A stretch of DNA of 64,000 bases from Ensifer adhaerens (lineage in GTDB: Bacteria; Pseudomonadota; Alphaproteobacteria; Rhizobiales; Rhizobiaceae). Under the pieces are notes generated by a model. It worked only from the letters and a program-made list of their open reading frames with translations, ran no database searches and had not been told where the DNA came from. Positions 37,920 through 47,494 of the stretch are shown piece by piece. A program made the translations under genes and the position numbers. The number at the start of each line of letters is the position of its first letter. The first letter of the stretch is position 1. The stretch spans positions 62,001 through 126,000 of the forward strand of contig NZ_LGAP01000016.1 in assembly GCF_001270265.1 (NCBI RefSeq), read 5' to 3'.

Positions 37920-39355
37920 GCTGCGGGACGTCCTTCGAGCGGAAAGACCTTGGACGGGTTCAGGATCCATTGCGGATCGAAGGCGGCGCGCGCCGCCATC
38001 TGCTGGTCCAGGTCGGTCTGGGTGAATTGATGCAGCATGAGATCGCGCTTCTCGATACCGACGCCATGTTCGCCGGTCAGGCACCCGCCGGCATCGACGC
38101 AGAGCTTGAGAATGTCGTTGCCGGCGCTTTCGGCGCGCGCCGCGTCGTCCGGGTCGTTGATGTTGTAGAGGATCAGCGGATGCATGTTGCCGTCGCCGGC
38201 ATGAAACACATTGGCGACGCGAAGGCCGTAGGCAGCGACGATCTCGCCGGTTCGGCGCAAAACGTGGGAAAGCTGGCTGAGCGGCACGGTGCCGTCCATG
38301 CAGATATAGTCGGCGATGCGGCCGGTCGCGCCGAATGCCGACTTGCGCCCCTTCCAGATCAGTGCCGCCTCGAGCGCCGATTGGCTTTCCTTGATGGTGG
38401 TGACGCCGTGGCGACGGGCAACGTCGATGATGCTCGCAAGCATCGCGTCCATCTCGGCTTCCGAGCCCTCCACCTCGACGATCAACAGGGCCTCCACATC
38501 CAGGGGGTAGCCGGCATGGGCGAAGGCTTCGCAGATCTCGATTGCCGGCTTGTCCATGAATTCGATGGCGACCGGAATGATGCCCGAACCGATGACGTCG
38601 GCAACGCAGGCGCCAGCGGCCTCGGACGAAGCGAAGCCGAACAGCACCGGGCGCGCGCCTTCCGGCTTGGCGATCAGCCGCACGGTCGCCTCGGTGACGA
38701 TGCCGAGCTGCCCCTCGGAACCGCAGACGAGGCCGAGAAGATCATAACCGGCGGCATCGAGCGCCTTGCCGCCGAGATCGATGATCGTGCCGTCGAACAG
38801 CACCATCTTCACCCCCAGCAGATTGTTGGTGGTGACGCCGTATTTCAGGCAATGGGCGCCGCCGGAATTCATGCCGATGTTGCCGCCGATGGTGCAGGCA
38901 AGCTGCGAACTCGGATCCGGCGCATAGAAGAAGCCATCGGCGGAGACGGCCTCGGAAATATTGAGATTGGTCACACCCGCCTGGACCGTCGCGGTGCGGT
39001 TGAATAAATCGATGTCGAGGATGCGCGACATCTTCGAAAGGCCGATTACAACAGCATCTTCCTGCGGGATGGCGCCGCCGGAAAGAGAAGTGCCAGCACC
39101 ACGCGGCACGACGGGAATGCCGTAGCGGCTGCAATATTTGAGCACTGCTGCCACCTGTTCGGTCGTCTCGGGCAGGGCGACGGCGAGCGGCATGCGGCGA
39201 TAGGCGATGAAGGCATCGGTCTCGAACGGCTTCAATCCGCGCTCGTCGCTGATGAGACACTCGGCCGGCAACAGATCTGCCAGATCCGCGGCGATCTCGC
39301 GGCGGCGGGCCATGACGGCTGGCCTTGGTTGCAGAAAGCCGATCGTTTCCGCCAT
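37916..39355 (-). CDS. glcD: Glycolate oxidase catalytic subunit (FAD-linked)
   Basis: The protein has 479 residues from the ATG at 39355; GGAGGA lies 7 bp upstream, so the longer frame to 39418 is rejected. The FAD domain shows VVPRGAGTSLSGGAIP and GMNSGGAHCLKYG, and the C-terminal FAD_lactate-type domain shows GDGNMHPLILYN and TGEHGVGIEKRD. It oxidises glycolate (possibly D-lactate) using FAD. It is the first gene of the glcD-glcE-DUF4870-glcF group, divergent from a LysR regulator. Confidence 0.93.
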   Translation of the reverse strand: MAETIGFLQPRPAVMARRREIAADLADLLPAECLISDERGLKPFETDAFIAYRRMPLAVALPETTEQVAAVLKYCSRYGIPVVPRGAGTSLSGGAIPQEDAVVIGLSKMSRILDIDLFNRTATVQAGVTNLNISEAVSADGFFYAPDPSSQLACTIGGNIGMNSGGAHCLKYGVTTNNLLGVKMVLFDGTIIDLGGKALDAAGYDLLGLVCGSEGQLGIVTEATVRLIAKPEGARPVLFGFASSEAAGACVADVIGSGIIPVAIEFMDKPAIEICEAFAHAGYPLDVEALLIVEVEGSEAEMDAMLASIIDVARRHGVTTIKESQSALEAALIWKGRKSAFGATGRIADYICMDGTVPLSQLSHVLRRTGEIVAAYGLRVANVFHAGDGNMHPLILYNINDPDDAARAESAGNDILKLCVDAGGCLTGEHGVGIEKRDLMLHQFTQTDLDQQMAARAAFDPQWILNPSKVFPLEGRPAA

Positions 39356-39461
39356 CAAATCCTCCGCCCACATGTCAATTGGTTCATTTTCTTTACCACT
39401 AGGATAGCCCCCTCGCAAATGCTATTGAGCTTTTCCATTTCGGAAACAATGGCAACGATTG

Positions 39462-40358
39462 ATGACGAATTTAGGCGATCTTGAGATTTTTGCACGCGTC
39501 GTTTCCTCCGGCAGCATGTCGGCCGCCGGGCGGGCGCTCGGATTTTCGCCGGCGGTCATCTCCAAGCGCATCAAGCGGCTGGAGGATCGGCTCGGCACCC
39601 GCCTCTTGCAGCGCACCACCCGGCAGATCTCGCTGACCGAGGCCGGCCAGGGCTTCTACGACCGTGTGCTCGGCATTCTGACGGGCATCGAGGAGGCAGA
39701 GGCCTATGCTTCGGGACGGTCGTCGCAGGCGCAGGGCGTGCTTCGCATTTCGGCGCCGACCTCCTTCGGTCGCATGCACATCGCGCCGCATCTGACCGGC
39801 TTCATGAAGGACCATTTGGACCTCAAGCTGCACATCGTGCTCACCGACGACTTTACCGATATCGTCGCCGAGGGCTTCGACATGGCGGTGCGCATCGGCG
39901 AGCTGACCGATTCGAGCCTGGTGGCGCGCAAGCTCGCGCCCGTTCGTCGGCTGCTCTGCGCCTCGCCAGACTACATTGCCCGCAACGGCGCGCCGAACGA
40001 GATCGGCGACCTCGCCCGGCATTTCTGCCTGCCCGCCCACAACAACGACAATTGGAAGCTCGAAGGGCCGGAGGGATCGCTCGTCTGGCACCCCGAAGGA
40101 CCGCTTGTGACCAACTCCTCGGAAATCGTCCGGGCGGCGGTGATCGCCGGCGCCGGCATCGCGCTCCGCTCCACCTGGGATATCGGTCCGGAACTGCGCA
40201 GCGGCCAGTTGGTGCAGGTGCTGCCGCAATGGGAAGGCTCGAAGAACCTGACGCTTTCGGCCGTCTATCCGAGCCGCCAGTTTCTGCCGGCCAAGGTGCG
40301 CCTGTTCATCGATTATCTCGCCGCACTTTACGGGCCCGTCCCCTATTGGGAGCAATAG
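39462..40358 (+). CDS. LysR-family transcriptional regulator (divergent from glcD)
   Basis: The protein has 298 residues from the ATG at 39462, with a TTG at 39459 as the alternative. The N-terminal helix-turn-helix (GSMSAAGRALGFSPAVISKRIKRLE, about 17-41, quoted in part: SMSAAGRALGFSPAVISKR) is followed by a substrate-binding domain (about 90-295). Such proteins usually bind the intergenic region and regulate the divergent operon, so glcDEF is the probable target by position. The inducer would be glycolate or a related acid, by inference. Confidence 0.85.
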   Translation: MTNLGDLEIFARVVSSGSMSAAGRALGFSPAVISKRIKRLEDRLGTRLLQRTTRQISLTEAGQGFYDRVLGILTGIEEAEAYASGRSSQAQGVLRISAPTSFGRMHIAPHLTGFMKDHLDLKLHIVLTDDFTDIVAEGFDMAVRIGELTDSSLVARKLAPVRRLLCASPDYIARNGAPNEIGDLARHFCLPAHNNDNWKLEGPEGSLVWHPEGPLVTNSSEIVRAAVIAGAGIALRSTWDIGPELRSGQLVQVLPQWEGSKNLTLSAVYPSRQFLPAKVRLFIDYLAALYGPVPYWEQ

Positions 40359-40361
40359 GCG

Positions 40362-41636
40362 CTATTTATGCTCGCCGTCGCCGTGATGGTGGCGGATGCG
40401 GCGCACGATCAGCCAGACGCCGACGACGGCGAAGGGCACCGCAAGTCCGGTCAAAAGGCCGGGATCGATCGGCAGCTCATGGCTGACCGCCTTGGCGAGA
40501 TAGCCGAACAGCCCGACGACATAATAGGAGATCGCGGCGACCGACAGGCCCTCGACGGTCTGCTGCAGGCGCAGCTGCAACTTTGCGCGCCGATCCATCG
40601 AGTTCAAGAGCGCGCTGTTCTGTCGTTCCAGCTCGACATCGACCCAGCTGCGCAAAAGCGCGGTGGCGCGGGCCAGCTTGCGCGACAGGTTCGCCTGCCG
40701 CTCTTCCACCGACTGGCAGGTGCGCATGGCCGGTGCCAGCCGGCGCTCGAGAAAGGTACCGATGGTCTCGTAGCCGGGGGCCGCCGTTTCGGCCAAGGTC
40801 CGGATGCGTTCCTGGACGATGCCGTAATAGGCGCGGCTGGCGCCGAAGCGATAGAGGCTGAGTGCAGCACCTGCCTCCAGGTCGGCCGCGAGCCGGGTGA
40901 TCTCCGCCAGCATGTCGTCCGCCTCTTCGCGAACGTTCTCCTTCATGCGCTGGGTGATCGCCGTCAATCCGTCTTCGGTGCGACGGATCTCCGGCGACAG
41001 CGACTGCGCCAGCGGCAGGCCGATCATAGCCAGCGTGCGATAGGTTTCGATATCGAGCAGGCGCTGGATCAGCGCGCCGGTGCCGGCCTCGGTCATGCCG
41101 CGGTCGATCACCAGGATCTGCGTCAGGCCGTCGCCGTTCTGGCGGAAATCGGTGACAAGGATCGCCTGGCCGTTTTTCGTCTCGCTGTAACAAAGGCTGG
41201 TCGGGTCGAAGGCCTTGATCGCTTCGCGGGTCTCCGGCGAATCGGCGCGGATCTCGAGGCGAATGCCCGAGATGAGCGAGCCGGGCGGCGAAAAGCCGTC
41301 GCCGAAGGGATGGATGGCCACCTCGCCACCGAAATGCTCCGGCGCCGGGCCATCCCAGAAATAGGTGGAGAACTCGGTATGCCGCTCCCAGCGCAGCGTG
41401 CCCTGCCCCCAGGCCATGGCGTGGTGGTTGGCGTCGCGCCCGGGCGGCGCGATGCCGCGCGAACGGGACAATTCCGACAGAACCGCATGGTCGACGATCG
41501 AGCCGCCCTCGGTCATGAAGGCGAGCTGAAAGATCACGCGCGGCGTCGCCACCAGGGCGTAAGGCCGCGAATGGACCTCGCCCAGTGCCTGCGCTCGCAT
41601 CGGCGCGACCGGAAATGCAAAACTTCCCTTTGCCAT
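40362..41636 (-). CDS. DUF3422 family membrane-anchored protein
   Basis: The protein has 424 residues from the ATG at 41636 (MAKGSFAFPVAP); the frame extends to 41657. The N-terminal signature EVHSRPYALVATPRV and the block WERHTEFSTYFW identify DUF3422. Two C-terminal hydrophobic segments (VAAISYYVVGLFGYLAKAV and a later one ending LIVRRIRHHH) anchor the chain in the inner membrane. The role is unknown. It is divergent from the FadR-like gene and convergent with the LysR gene, nearly touching it. Confidence 0.82.
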   Translation of the reverse strand: MAKGSFAFPVAPMRAQALGEVHSRPYALVATPRVIFQLAFMTEGGSIVDHAVLSELSRSRGIAPPGRDANHHAMAWGQGTLRWERHTEFSTYFWDGPAPEHFGGEVAIHPFGDGFSPPGSLISGIRLEIRADSPETREAIKAFDPTSLCYSETKNGQAILVTDFRQNGDGLTQILVIDRGMTEAGTGALIQRLLDIETYRTLAMIGLPLAQSLSPEIRRTEDGLTAITQRMKENVREEADDMLAEITRLAADLEAGAALSLYRFGASRAYYGIVQERIRTLAETAAPGYETIGTFLERRLAPAMRTCQSVEERQANLSRKLARATALLRSWVDVELERQNSALLNSMDRRAKLQLRLQQTVEGLSVAAISYYVVGLFGYLAKAVSHELPIDPGLLTGLAVPFAVVGVWLIVRRIRHHHGDGEHK

Positions 41637-41758
41637 GAAGCGCTTTGTCCCCCTCACGCGTTCATCATGACTTTCTTATCAACCGAACGAGCAAAAGCAA
41701 AAGGACGCATTGCCGCAGTTTGACTTTTGTCAGGACGGCAGAAGTGGACAAGGAAATT

Positions 41759-41770
41759 GACCAGTTGGTC
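41759..41770. promoter_or_regulatory. Candidate GntR/FadR-type operator
   Basis: GACCAGTTGGTC at 41759-41770 is a palindrome with 5-bp arms around GT, located 38 bp upstream of the regulator's start in the DUF3422/FadR-like divergent region. FadR-family sites are short inverted repeats of the TGGT..ACCA type, and this site fits in half-site order reversed. It would allow autoregulation. The prediction rests on one site. Confidence 0.35.
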
Positions 41771-41807
41771 GCACATGCCTAGATTGCCCCGCATGGGAGA
41801 CCCAAGC

Positions 41808-42596
41808 GTGACCGAAGACCAGATCGACCTCTATGCCCGCATCAGCCACAGCCGCACCGCGGACGAGGTGGTCCAGCAGATCGAGCTTCTCGTCCTCGAA
41901 GGCATCCTGCGCGACGGCGACCGGCTGCCGGGCGAAAGGGAGCTGTCGAAGCGCTTCGACGTGTCGCGACCGATCCTGCGCGAAGCGTTGAAGGAACTGG
42001 AGACGCGCGGTCTCGTCGAGAGCCGCCATGGCGGCGGCACCTTCGTTGCCGATGTCGTCGGCGAAGTCTTTTCCAAGCCGTTGATCGAGCTGATCGGCCG
42101 CCACCACAAGGCGACGCAGGATTATCTCGAATATCGCCGTGAACTCGAAGGGTTGACCGCGGAACTGGCAGCGACCCGCGCCACGGATTTCGACCGCGAT
42201 ATCCTCACGCGCATCATCGAGCGCATGCGAACCGCCCACCGCAGCGGCGATTTCAACGACGAGCTCGCCTCCGACGTCGAACTGCATCAGGCGATCGGCG
42301 AAAGCGCCCACAACATCATCCTGATGCACACGCTGCGTGCCTGCTACCGGCTGCTGACGCAGGGGATCTTCTTTCACCGCAATTCGGTGTTCGATGCGCC
42401 GGGCGCACGCGACCGGCTGCTGGCGCAGCACGAGGCGATCTACGACGCGATCATGGCCGGCGACCCGAAAGCGGCCAAGGCGGCCGCCCAAAGCCATATC
42501 GATTTTGTCGCCGCCTCCACCCGCGAGGCGGAGCGCACCGGCGAGTGGGCGCGCATCGCCCGGCTGCGGCTGCAGCAACGCGACCAGGCGGGCTGA
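41808..42596 (+). CDS. FadR/GntR-family transcriptional regulator
   Basis: From a GTG at 41808, preceded by GGGAGA at 7 bp, the protein has 262 residues; in-frame ATG codons at 41775 and 41793 are alternatives. The winged helix (LPGERELSKRFDVSRPILREALKELE near 40-65, quoted in part: LPGERELSKRFDVSR) and the FCD helical domain with metal-ligand pattern (D..H, HQ, H..I..AI) mark the FadR subgroup that senses small organic acids such as lactate, pyruvate or glycolate. The target is not clear: the divergent DUF3422 gene or the glc genes are possible. Confidence 0.85.
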   Translation: MTEDQIDLYARISHSRTADEVVQQIELLVLEGILRDGDRLPGERELSKRFDVSRPILREALKELETRGLVESRHGGGTFVADVVGEVFSKPLIELIGRHHKATQDYLEYRRELEGLTAELAATRATDFDRDILTRIIERMRTAHRSGDFNDELASDVELHQAIGESAHNIILMHTLRACYRLLTQGIFFHRNSVFDAPGARDRLLAQHEAIYDAIMAGDPKAAKAAAQSHIDFVAASTREAERTGEWARIARLRLQQRDQAG

Positions 42597-42800
42597 AGCC
42601 GGGCCAACGCCCGGTTAGCACCTCGCTGGCAAAGCCGACGCGAAGACACCATATTCTGTCGCATAGGGACCACAGTTTGCAGCGAAGCTGACCGCATATC
42701 CGGCAGCCGATGAGGCGCGACATTTACACGCAACGCGACGCTGGCATACTGGCTGGAACGTCAAACGAATACTGATTCGCTAAGAGGAGAGCAAACGACC

Positions 42801-43307
42801 TTGAACTTCCTGAACCGGCTCGCATCCGATGTGCAGCTTATGCTGCGGCGACCGGCGCGCATGCAATATGCTGCGCTGTGTTTCCGGGTTCGCAAGAAGT
42901 CCAAGGCGCTTGAGATTCTCCTGATCACCAGCCGCGATACCGGCCGCTGGGTCATTCCCAAGGGATGGCCGATGCAAGGCAAACGCGCCCACGAGGTGGC
43001 CGAACGCGAAGCCTATGAAGAGGCGGGCGTCAAGGGCCGGGTGCAGAAGGCTCCCGCCGGGTTCTATCTCTACAAGAAACGCATGGATCACGACCTGAAG
43101 ATTTCGGTCAAGGTCCAGGTCCACGCCCTGGAGGTCGACGATCTCTGCAAGCACTTCCCGGAGGAAGGCACGCGCAAGCTCGAATGGGTCAGTTACCAGG
43201 AAGCGGCGAGCCGCGTCGCCGAGCCGACACTGAAGGAGCTTATCCTCGCCTTCGGCAGCCGCATGTCGGCACCGCCTTCGCCAGTGCCCAAAACCGTGAA
43301 CGGCTAG
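42801..43307 (+). CDS. Nudix hydrolase
   Basis: The protein has 168 residues with a TTG start at 42801 preceded by GAGGAG. The Nudix box is complete in GKRAHEVAEREAYEEAGV with the flanking WVIPKGWP segment. The pattern WVIPKGWPM...G and the basic N-terminus resemble diphosphoinositol- or diadenosine-polyphosphate-type hydrolases in bacteria, but the substrate is not determined. The gap upstream to the FadR-like gene is about 200 bp and holds no visible feature. Confidence 0.82.
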   Translation: MNFLNRLASDVQLMLRRPARMQYAALCFRVRKKSKALEILLITSRDTGRWVIPKGWPMQGKRAHEVAEREAYEEAGVKGRVQKAPAGFYLYKKRMDHDLKISVKVQVHALEVDDLCKHFPEEGTRKLEWVSYQEAASRVAEPTLKELILAFGSRMSAPPSPVPKTVNG

Positions 43308-43421
43308 CCACCACGGGCGATATCTGTCGTTGCCGCTTGCACAGGTTTGCAGACATCATCAATTCCGCTTGAAAGCGTTTCGCGGTGGCAGTAGTGGCCA
43401 TGGTGAAAAGGGAGATCGCCA

Positions 43422-44927
43422 TTGGTAAAGCCGCGCATGCGCCTTGAAAAGCAGACGCTCGACAAGGACCTCGACAAGTTCAGCCTTGCCGAGGCGGCAT
43501 CGCAACAGGTGATGCGTAGTCTGGCAGCGCCTGGCCTGGCCCTGCTCTTCCTGCTGCTCAGCATGGCATTTGCCGCAAGCTTCGTCACGAACTCTGCAGC
43601 GGCACCAATCATCATCGCCGCTGCCGCGATCGCCGGCTACATGGCGATGAACATCGGCGCCAACGACGTGACCAACAACGTCGGCGCGGCCGTCGGCGCC
43701 AAGGCGATGTCGATGGTGACGGCATTGACGATCGCCGCCATCTTCGAAATCGCCGGCGCGATGCTGGCCGGCCGTGAGGTGACACTGACCGTCGAGGCCG
43801 GCATCATCTATGGCGAGCATATTCTCGGCCCTGAGACGATCGTCTGGGTGATGATGGCGGCTCTCGCCTCATCGGCCGTCTGGATCAACATCGCCACCTA
43901 TTCCGGCGCACCGGTTTCGACCACGCATTCGATCATCGGCGGCATCGTCGGCGCAGGCATCGCCGCGGCCGGCATTTCCAGCGTGCAATGGTGGTCGCTT
44001 GCCGGCATCACCGCCAGTTGGTCTGTTTCTCCGGTTCTCGGCGGTACAATCGCTGCCGCCTTCCTGGCGTTCCTCAAGGAATTCATCATCTACCGCGAGG
44101 ACAAGATCGCATCGGCAAGACGCTGGATGCCGATCATCCTGGGCGTGACGGCGGGCAGCTTCACGGCCTATCTGGCCGTCATCGCGCTTGTCCAGGTTGC
44201 GGCGATCTCGCTGTCAACCGGGCTGGGCCTCGGTCTCGTTGCCGGAATTGCCACCTATTTTCTCACCAAGCCGTGGATCCATCGCCAGTCCATCGGGCTC
44301 GACAATCGCAACCAGTCGCTGCGCAAGCTGTTTCGCGCGCCGCTGATCCTTTCTGCCGCGCTGCTCTCCTTCGCCCACGGCGCCAACGACGTTTCCAACG
44401 CCATCGGCCCGCTCGCGGCGATCGTCTCTGCCCTCGACGGTGTCATCACCACAGAGACGTCGCCAACGCCGCTTTGGGAACTTGCGATCGGCGCGCTCGG
44501 CATTTCGATCGGCCTGCTGCTCTATGGTCCGCGCCTGATCCGCGTCGTCGGCCAGGAAATTACACGGCTGAACCCGATGCGCGCCTTCTGCGTCGCGCTC
44601 GCAACGGCAGTAACGGTGTTGCTCGCTTCCGCCTTCGGGCTGCCGATCAGCTCGACCCATACGGCTGTCGGCGCCGTCTTCGGCGTCGGCTTCTTCCGCG
44701 AATGGTATACCCGTCACTCGAAACGGCGGCTTGAATATGTCCGTCAGAAAACCGGCCACGCAGACTTCATGGAGCCGACCGAAACCAACTTTTCTGAGGT
44801 TCGACGCCGGCGCCTGGTGCGCCGCTCGCATTTCCTGACGATCGTCGCCGCCTGGGTCATCACCGTTCCGGTTTCGGCGCTGCTTTCCGCCGTCGTCTAT
44901 CTCGTTCTTTCCGCCATTTTCATGTGA
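43422..44927 (+). CDS. Inorganic phosphate transporter, PiT family
   Basis: The protein has 501 residues with a TTG start at 43422 supported by GGGAGA 6 bp upstream; the ATG at 43437 is in frame. The duplicated PiT signature is visible as [11 protein letters not shown] (about 68-78) and [14 protein letters not shown] (about 318-331). About ten hydrophobic segments form the transporter. It imports phosphate (as metal phosphate) by proton symport at the inner membrane. A hydrophilic N-terminal extension of about 35 residues is typical of this rhizobial form. The rsmE gene follows 11 bp downstream. Confidence 0.88.
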   Translation: MVKPRMRLEKQTLDKDLDKFSLAEAASQQVMRSLAAPGLALLFLLLSMAFAASFVTNSAAAPIIIAAAAIAGYMAMNIGANDVTNNVGAAVGAKAMSMVTALTIAAIFEIAGAMLAGREVTLTVEAGIIYGEHILGPETIVWVMMAALASSAVWINIATYSGAPVSTTHSIIGGIVGAGIAAAGISSVQWWSLAGITASWSVSPVLGGTIAAAFLAFLKEFIIYREDKIASARRWMPIILGVTAGSFTAYLAVIALVQVAAISLSTGLGLGLVAGIATYFLTKPWIHRQSIGLDNRNQSLRKLFRAPLILSAALLSFAHGANDVSNAIGPLAAIVSALDGVITTETSPTPLWELAIGALGISIGLLLYGPRLIRVVGQEITRLNPMRAFCVALATAVTVLLASAFGLPISSTHTAVGAVFGVGFFREWYTRHSKRRLEYVRQKTGHADFMEPTETNFSEVRRRRLVRRSHFLTIVAAWVITVPVSALLSAVVYLVLSAIFM

Positions 44928-44938
44928 AGGTATTCCCC

Positions 44939-45676
44939 ATGCGCGCCAATTTTCGCATGCAGCGACTGTTCGTCGAGCACGCACTCCATGCCGGAGCGGC
45001 CCAAGAAGCGACCAAGGAACAGTTCAACTACCTGATCAATGTGCTTCGCTACGAGGACGGCGGCTCCATCCTCGTCTTCAACGGCCGCGACGGCGAATGG
45101 CGCGCCGAGCTTTCGCTTGCGAGCAAGAAGCGCCTGATCATGACCGCGGTCGAGCAGACCCGCCCGCAACCGGCTCCTTGCGATCTCGTCTACCTCTTCG
45201 CGCCGCTGAAAGTCGGCCGCCTCGATTATCTCGTGCAGAAGGCGGTCGAGATGGGTGCCGGCGTGCTGCAACCGGTGATGACCCAGCACGTGCAGGGCAA
45301 GATCGGCAGCCTCGATCGCGTGCGCGCCAATGTCATCGAGGCCGCTGAACAGTGCGGCGTGCTCGGCATTCCTGGCGTGGCGGAGCCCCGCCGGCTTGAA
45401 GATCTGCTTCAAGACTGGCCCGTGGACCGTCGCATCATCTTCTGCGACGAAGGCAGCGACAGCCAGAACCCGCTGCCGATTCTGAACGGCATTGGGGAGA
45501 AGAAGCTGGCGCTGCTGATCGGGCCTGAAGGCGGCTTTTCCGACAGCGAACGGGCCCTGTTGCGCAGCCTCGATTTCATCACTGCCATTCCGCTTGGCCC
45601 CCGCATTCTCAGGGCCGATACCGCAGCGGTTGCTGCGATGGCGGTGATACAGGCAGCGGTCGGTGATTGGCACTAA
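44939..45676 (+). CDS. rsmE: 16S rRNA (uracil(1498)-N(3))-methyltransferase
   Basis: The protein has 245 residues from the ATG at 44939 ([12 protein letters not shown]); the GTG at 44924 overlaps the transporter stop and is a less likely start. The SPOUT fold signature appears as [12 protein letters not shown] and [11 protein letters not shown]. RsmE methylates U1498 in the 30S decoding region. It starts 11 bp downstream of the phosphate transporter on the same strand, with a GAAGG ribosome site in between. Confidence 0.93.
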   Translation: MRANFRMQRLFVEHALHAGAAQEATKEQFNYLINVLRYEDGGSILVFNGRDGEWRAELSLASKKRLIMTAVEQTRPQPAPCDLVYLFAPLKVGRLDYLVQKAVEMGAGVLQPVMTQHVQGKIGSLDRVRANVIEAAEQCGVLGIPGVAEPRRLEDLLQDWPVDRRIIFCDEGSDSQNPLPILNGIGEKKLALLIGPEGGFSDSERALLRSLDFITAIPLGPRILRADTAAVAAMAVIQAAVGDWH

Positions 45677-45822
45677 CCGGTCGCTTGCGCGCAAGCACGG
45701 CTCATACTTTTTTTGAACAGATCTTGAAAGAAATTGACTTGCACCGCACCTGATTACGGTTCAAGCAGCCACCATCCACTTCCGCTGACCGGCGGGAACC
45801 GCTCAAGCAAAAGAAGACGCTC

Positions 45823-47196
45823 ATGGCCCGAGATACCACCGATCAGACGCCGGTAACCTCTGTCGCTGACCTGACCGATTATCTCGCGGCGGGCTCGAAA
45901 CCGGAGGAGCGGTTCCGGATCGGAACGGAGCACGAAAAGTTTGCCTTCTTTAAGGCCGACAACAGCCCTGTCCCCTATTTCGGAGACGCCAGCATCCAGG
46001 CGCTGCTCAACGGCATGGCCGCAAAGAGCGGCTGGGACCCGATCGTCGATGAGGGCAATATCATCGGTCTTGCCGAGCATTCCGGCAACGGGGCAATCTC
46101 GCTGGAGCCGGGCGGCCAGTTCGAGCTTTCCGGAGCGCCGCTCGAAAACCTGCACCAGACCTGCAAGGAATCGAACCAGCACCTCGCCGTTCTGCGCGAA
46201 GTGGCCGAGCCGCTCGGCATTCGCTTCCTCGGCATCGGCGGCAGCCCGAAATGGACGTTTGACGAAACGCCGCGCATGCCGAAATCACGCTACGGCATCA
46301 TGAGCCGCTACATGCCCAAGGTCGGCACCAAGGGCCTCGACATGATGTATCGCACCTGCACGATCCAGGTGAACCTCGATTTCTCCTCGGAAGAGGACAT
46401 GCGCCGCAAGATGCAGGTGTCCTTGAAGCTGCAGCCGCTGGCGACCGCGCTGTTTGCAAGCTCGCCCTTTACCGACGGCAAGCCGAACGAACTCCTGTCC
46501 TGGCGCGGCGATATCTGGCGCGACACCGACAACCAGCGTTCCGGCCTGCTGCCCACCGCCTTCAGGCCCGACTTCGGCTTTGCCGACTATGTCCAATGGG
46601 CCCTCGACGTGCCGATGTATTTCGTCGTGCGCGACGGTCACTACCACGACTGTACCCACGTTACCTTCCGCCAGTTCATGAACGGAGCGCTCAAGGGCGA
46701 GATCGCCGAATGGCAGCCGAATATGGGCGACTGGACCAATCACCTTTCGACCCTGTTCCCCGACGTGCGCCTCAAGCGCTTCCTGGAAATGCGCGGCGCC
46801 GATGGCGGCCCTTGGCGCCGGATCTGTGCCTTGCCTGCCTTCTGGGTCGGCCTGCTTTACGACGGCGAGGCGCTCGACGCTGCCGAAGCGCTTACCCGCG
46901 ACTGGACGTTCGAGGAGGTCGGGACCTTACGTGACGCGGTGCCCGCCCAGGCGCTCAACGCAAAATTCCGCGCCGGCAGCCTCTACGACATCGCCCGCGA
47001 AGTCGTTTCGATCTCACGCGGCGGCCTGAAGCGACGCAACCGGCTGAACGGTGACGGCATCGACGAAAGCCAGTTCCTGGCACCGCTCGACGAAGTGCTG
47101 GCCAAGAAGGCGACGCTCGCCGAGGATCTGCTGTCGCTCTATAACGGGCGCTGGAGCGGTTCGGTCGAACCGGTCTTTGCAGAATACCAATACTGA
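45823..47196 (+). CDS. gshA: Glutamate-cysteine ligase (plant-type)
   Basis: The protein has 457 residues and the class 2 (plant/alphaproteobacterial) GCS fold, with IGTEHEKFAF (about 27-36), GGQFELSG, SRYMPKVG and DHLSTLFP-like HLSTLFPDVRLK. It forms gamma-glutamylcysteine, the first and committed step of glutathione synthesis. The class differs from the E. coli GshA. The 146 bp upstream to rsmE contain a short GCTTGCGCGCAAGC palindrome and no gene. Two repeat elements follow downstream. Confidence 0.94.
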   Translation: MARDTTDQTPVTSVADLTDYLAAGSKPEERFRIGTEHEKFAFFKADNSPVPYFGDASIQALLNGMAAKSGWDPIVDEGNIIGLAEHSGNGAISLEPGGQFELSGAPLENLHQTCKESNQHLAVLREVAEPLGIRFLGIGGSPKWTFDETPRMPKSRYGIMSRYMPKVGTKGLDMMYRTCTIQVNLDFSSEEDMRRKMQVSLKLQPLATALFASSPFTDGKPNELLSWRGDIWRDTDNQRSGLLPTAFRPDFGFADYVQWALDVPMYFVVRDGHYHDCTHVTFRQFMNGALKGEIAEWQPNMGDWTNHLSTLFPDVRLKRFLEMRGADGGPWRRICALPAFWVGLLYDGEALDAAEALTRDWTFEEVGTLRDAVPAQALNAKFRAGSLYDIAREVVSISRGGLKRRNRLNGDGIDESQFLAPLDEVLAKKATLAEDLLSLYNGRWSGSVEPVFAEYQY

Positions 47197-47212
47197 GCCG
47201 GTAAGCCTGCGA

Positions 47213-47320
47213 TTACAGCGCCGCGCGTCAGACATGACGCGCTAAGGACGCTGTAACAGCTGAAACTTGCTGCTTAATTTTCTCCCTAAATCGATTCCGA
47301 TTTAAGGAACTATGCAGTAA
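47213..47320. repeat. Dispersed palindromic repeat, family B, copy 2
   Basis: The copy begins 16 bp after the gshA stop. It has the two modules of copy 1 in reverse orientation: TTACAGCG (47213-47220) ... CGCTGTAA (47250-47257) with an inner GCGCGTC/GACGCGC stem, then a TTGCTGC...GATTTAAGGAA...GCAG hairpin to 47320. It is arranged as a direct tandem with the next copy. Confidence 0.75.
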
Positions 47321-47372
47321 AAAGCGGTTTCCAGCCCCCGATTTCCCGTTATAGTGCAACGACATACGTTGC

Positions 47373-47477
47373 TTGCAGCGCCGCACGTCAGCCTGACGCG
47401 CAAACGGCGCTGCCGCGCTTTACACTTGCTGCATAATTTTCCCCTTAAATCGTTCCGATCTAAGGAATTAGGCAGTA
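47373..47477. repeat. Dispersed palindromic repeat, family B, copy 3
   Basis: A third copy of the same element, in the same orientation as copy 2 and 53 bp downstream of it. The modules are TTGCAGCGCCGCACGTC ... then TTGCTGCATAATTTTCC and TCTAAGGAATTAGGCAG, ending 17 bp before the DUF937 start at 47495. The two copies fill nearly all of the 298-bp gap between gshA and the next gene. Confidence 0.75.
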
Positions 47478-47494
47478 GCCGAAGGGAACCGGGG

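Noticed and set aside
36861..38030. Open frame of 389 codons antisense to glcE
   Set aside because: It is the reverse of a certain FAD-binding subunit gene and has no domain.
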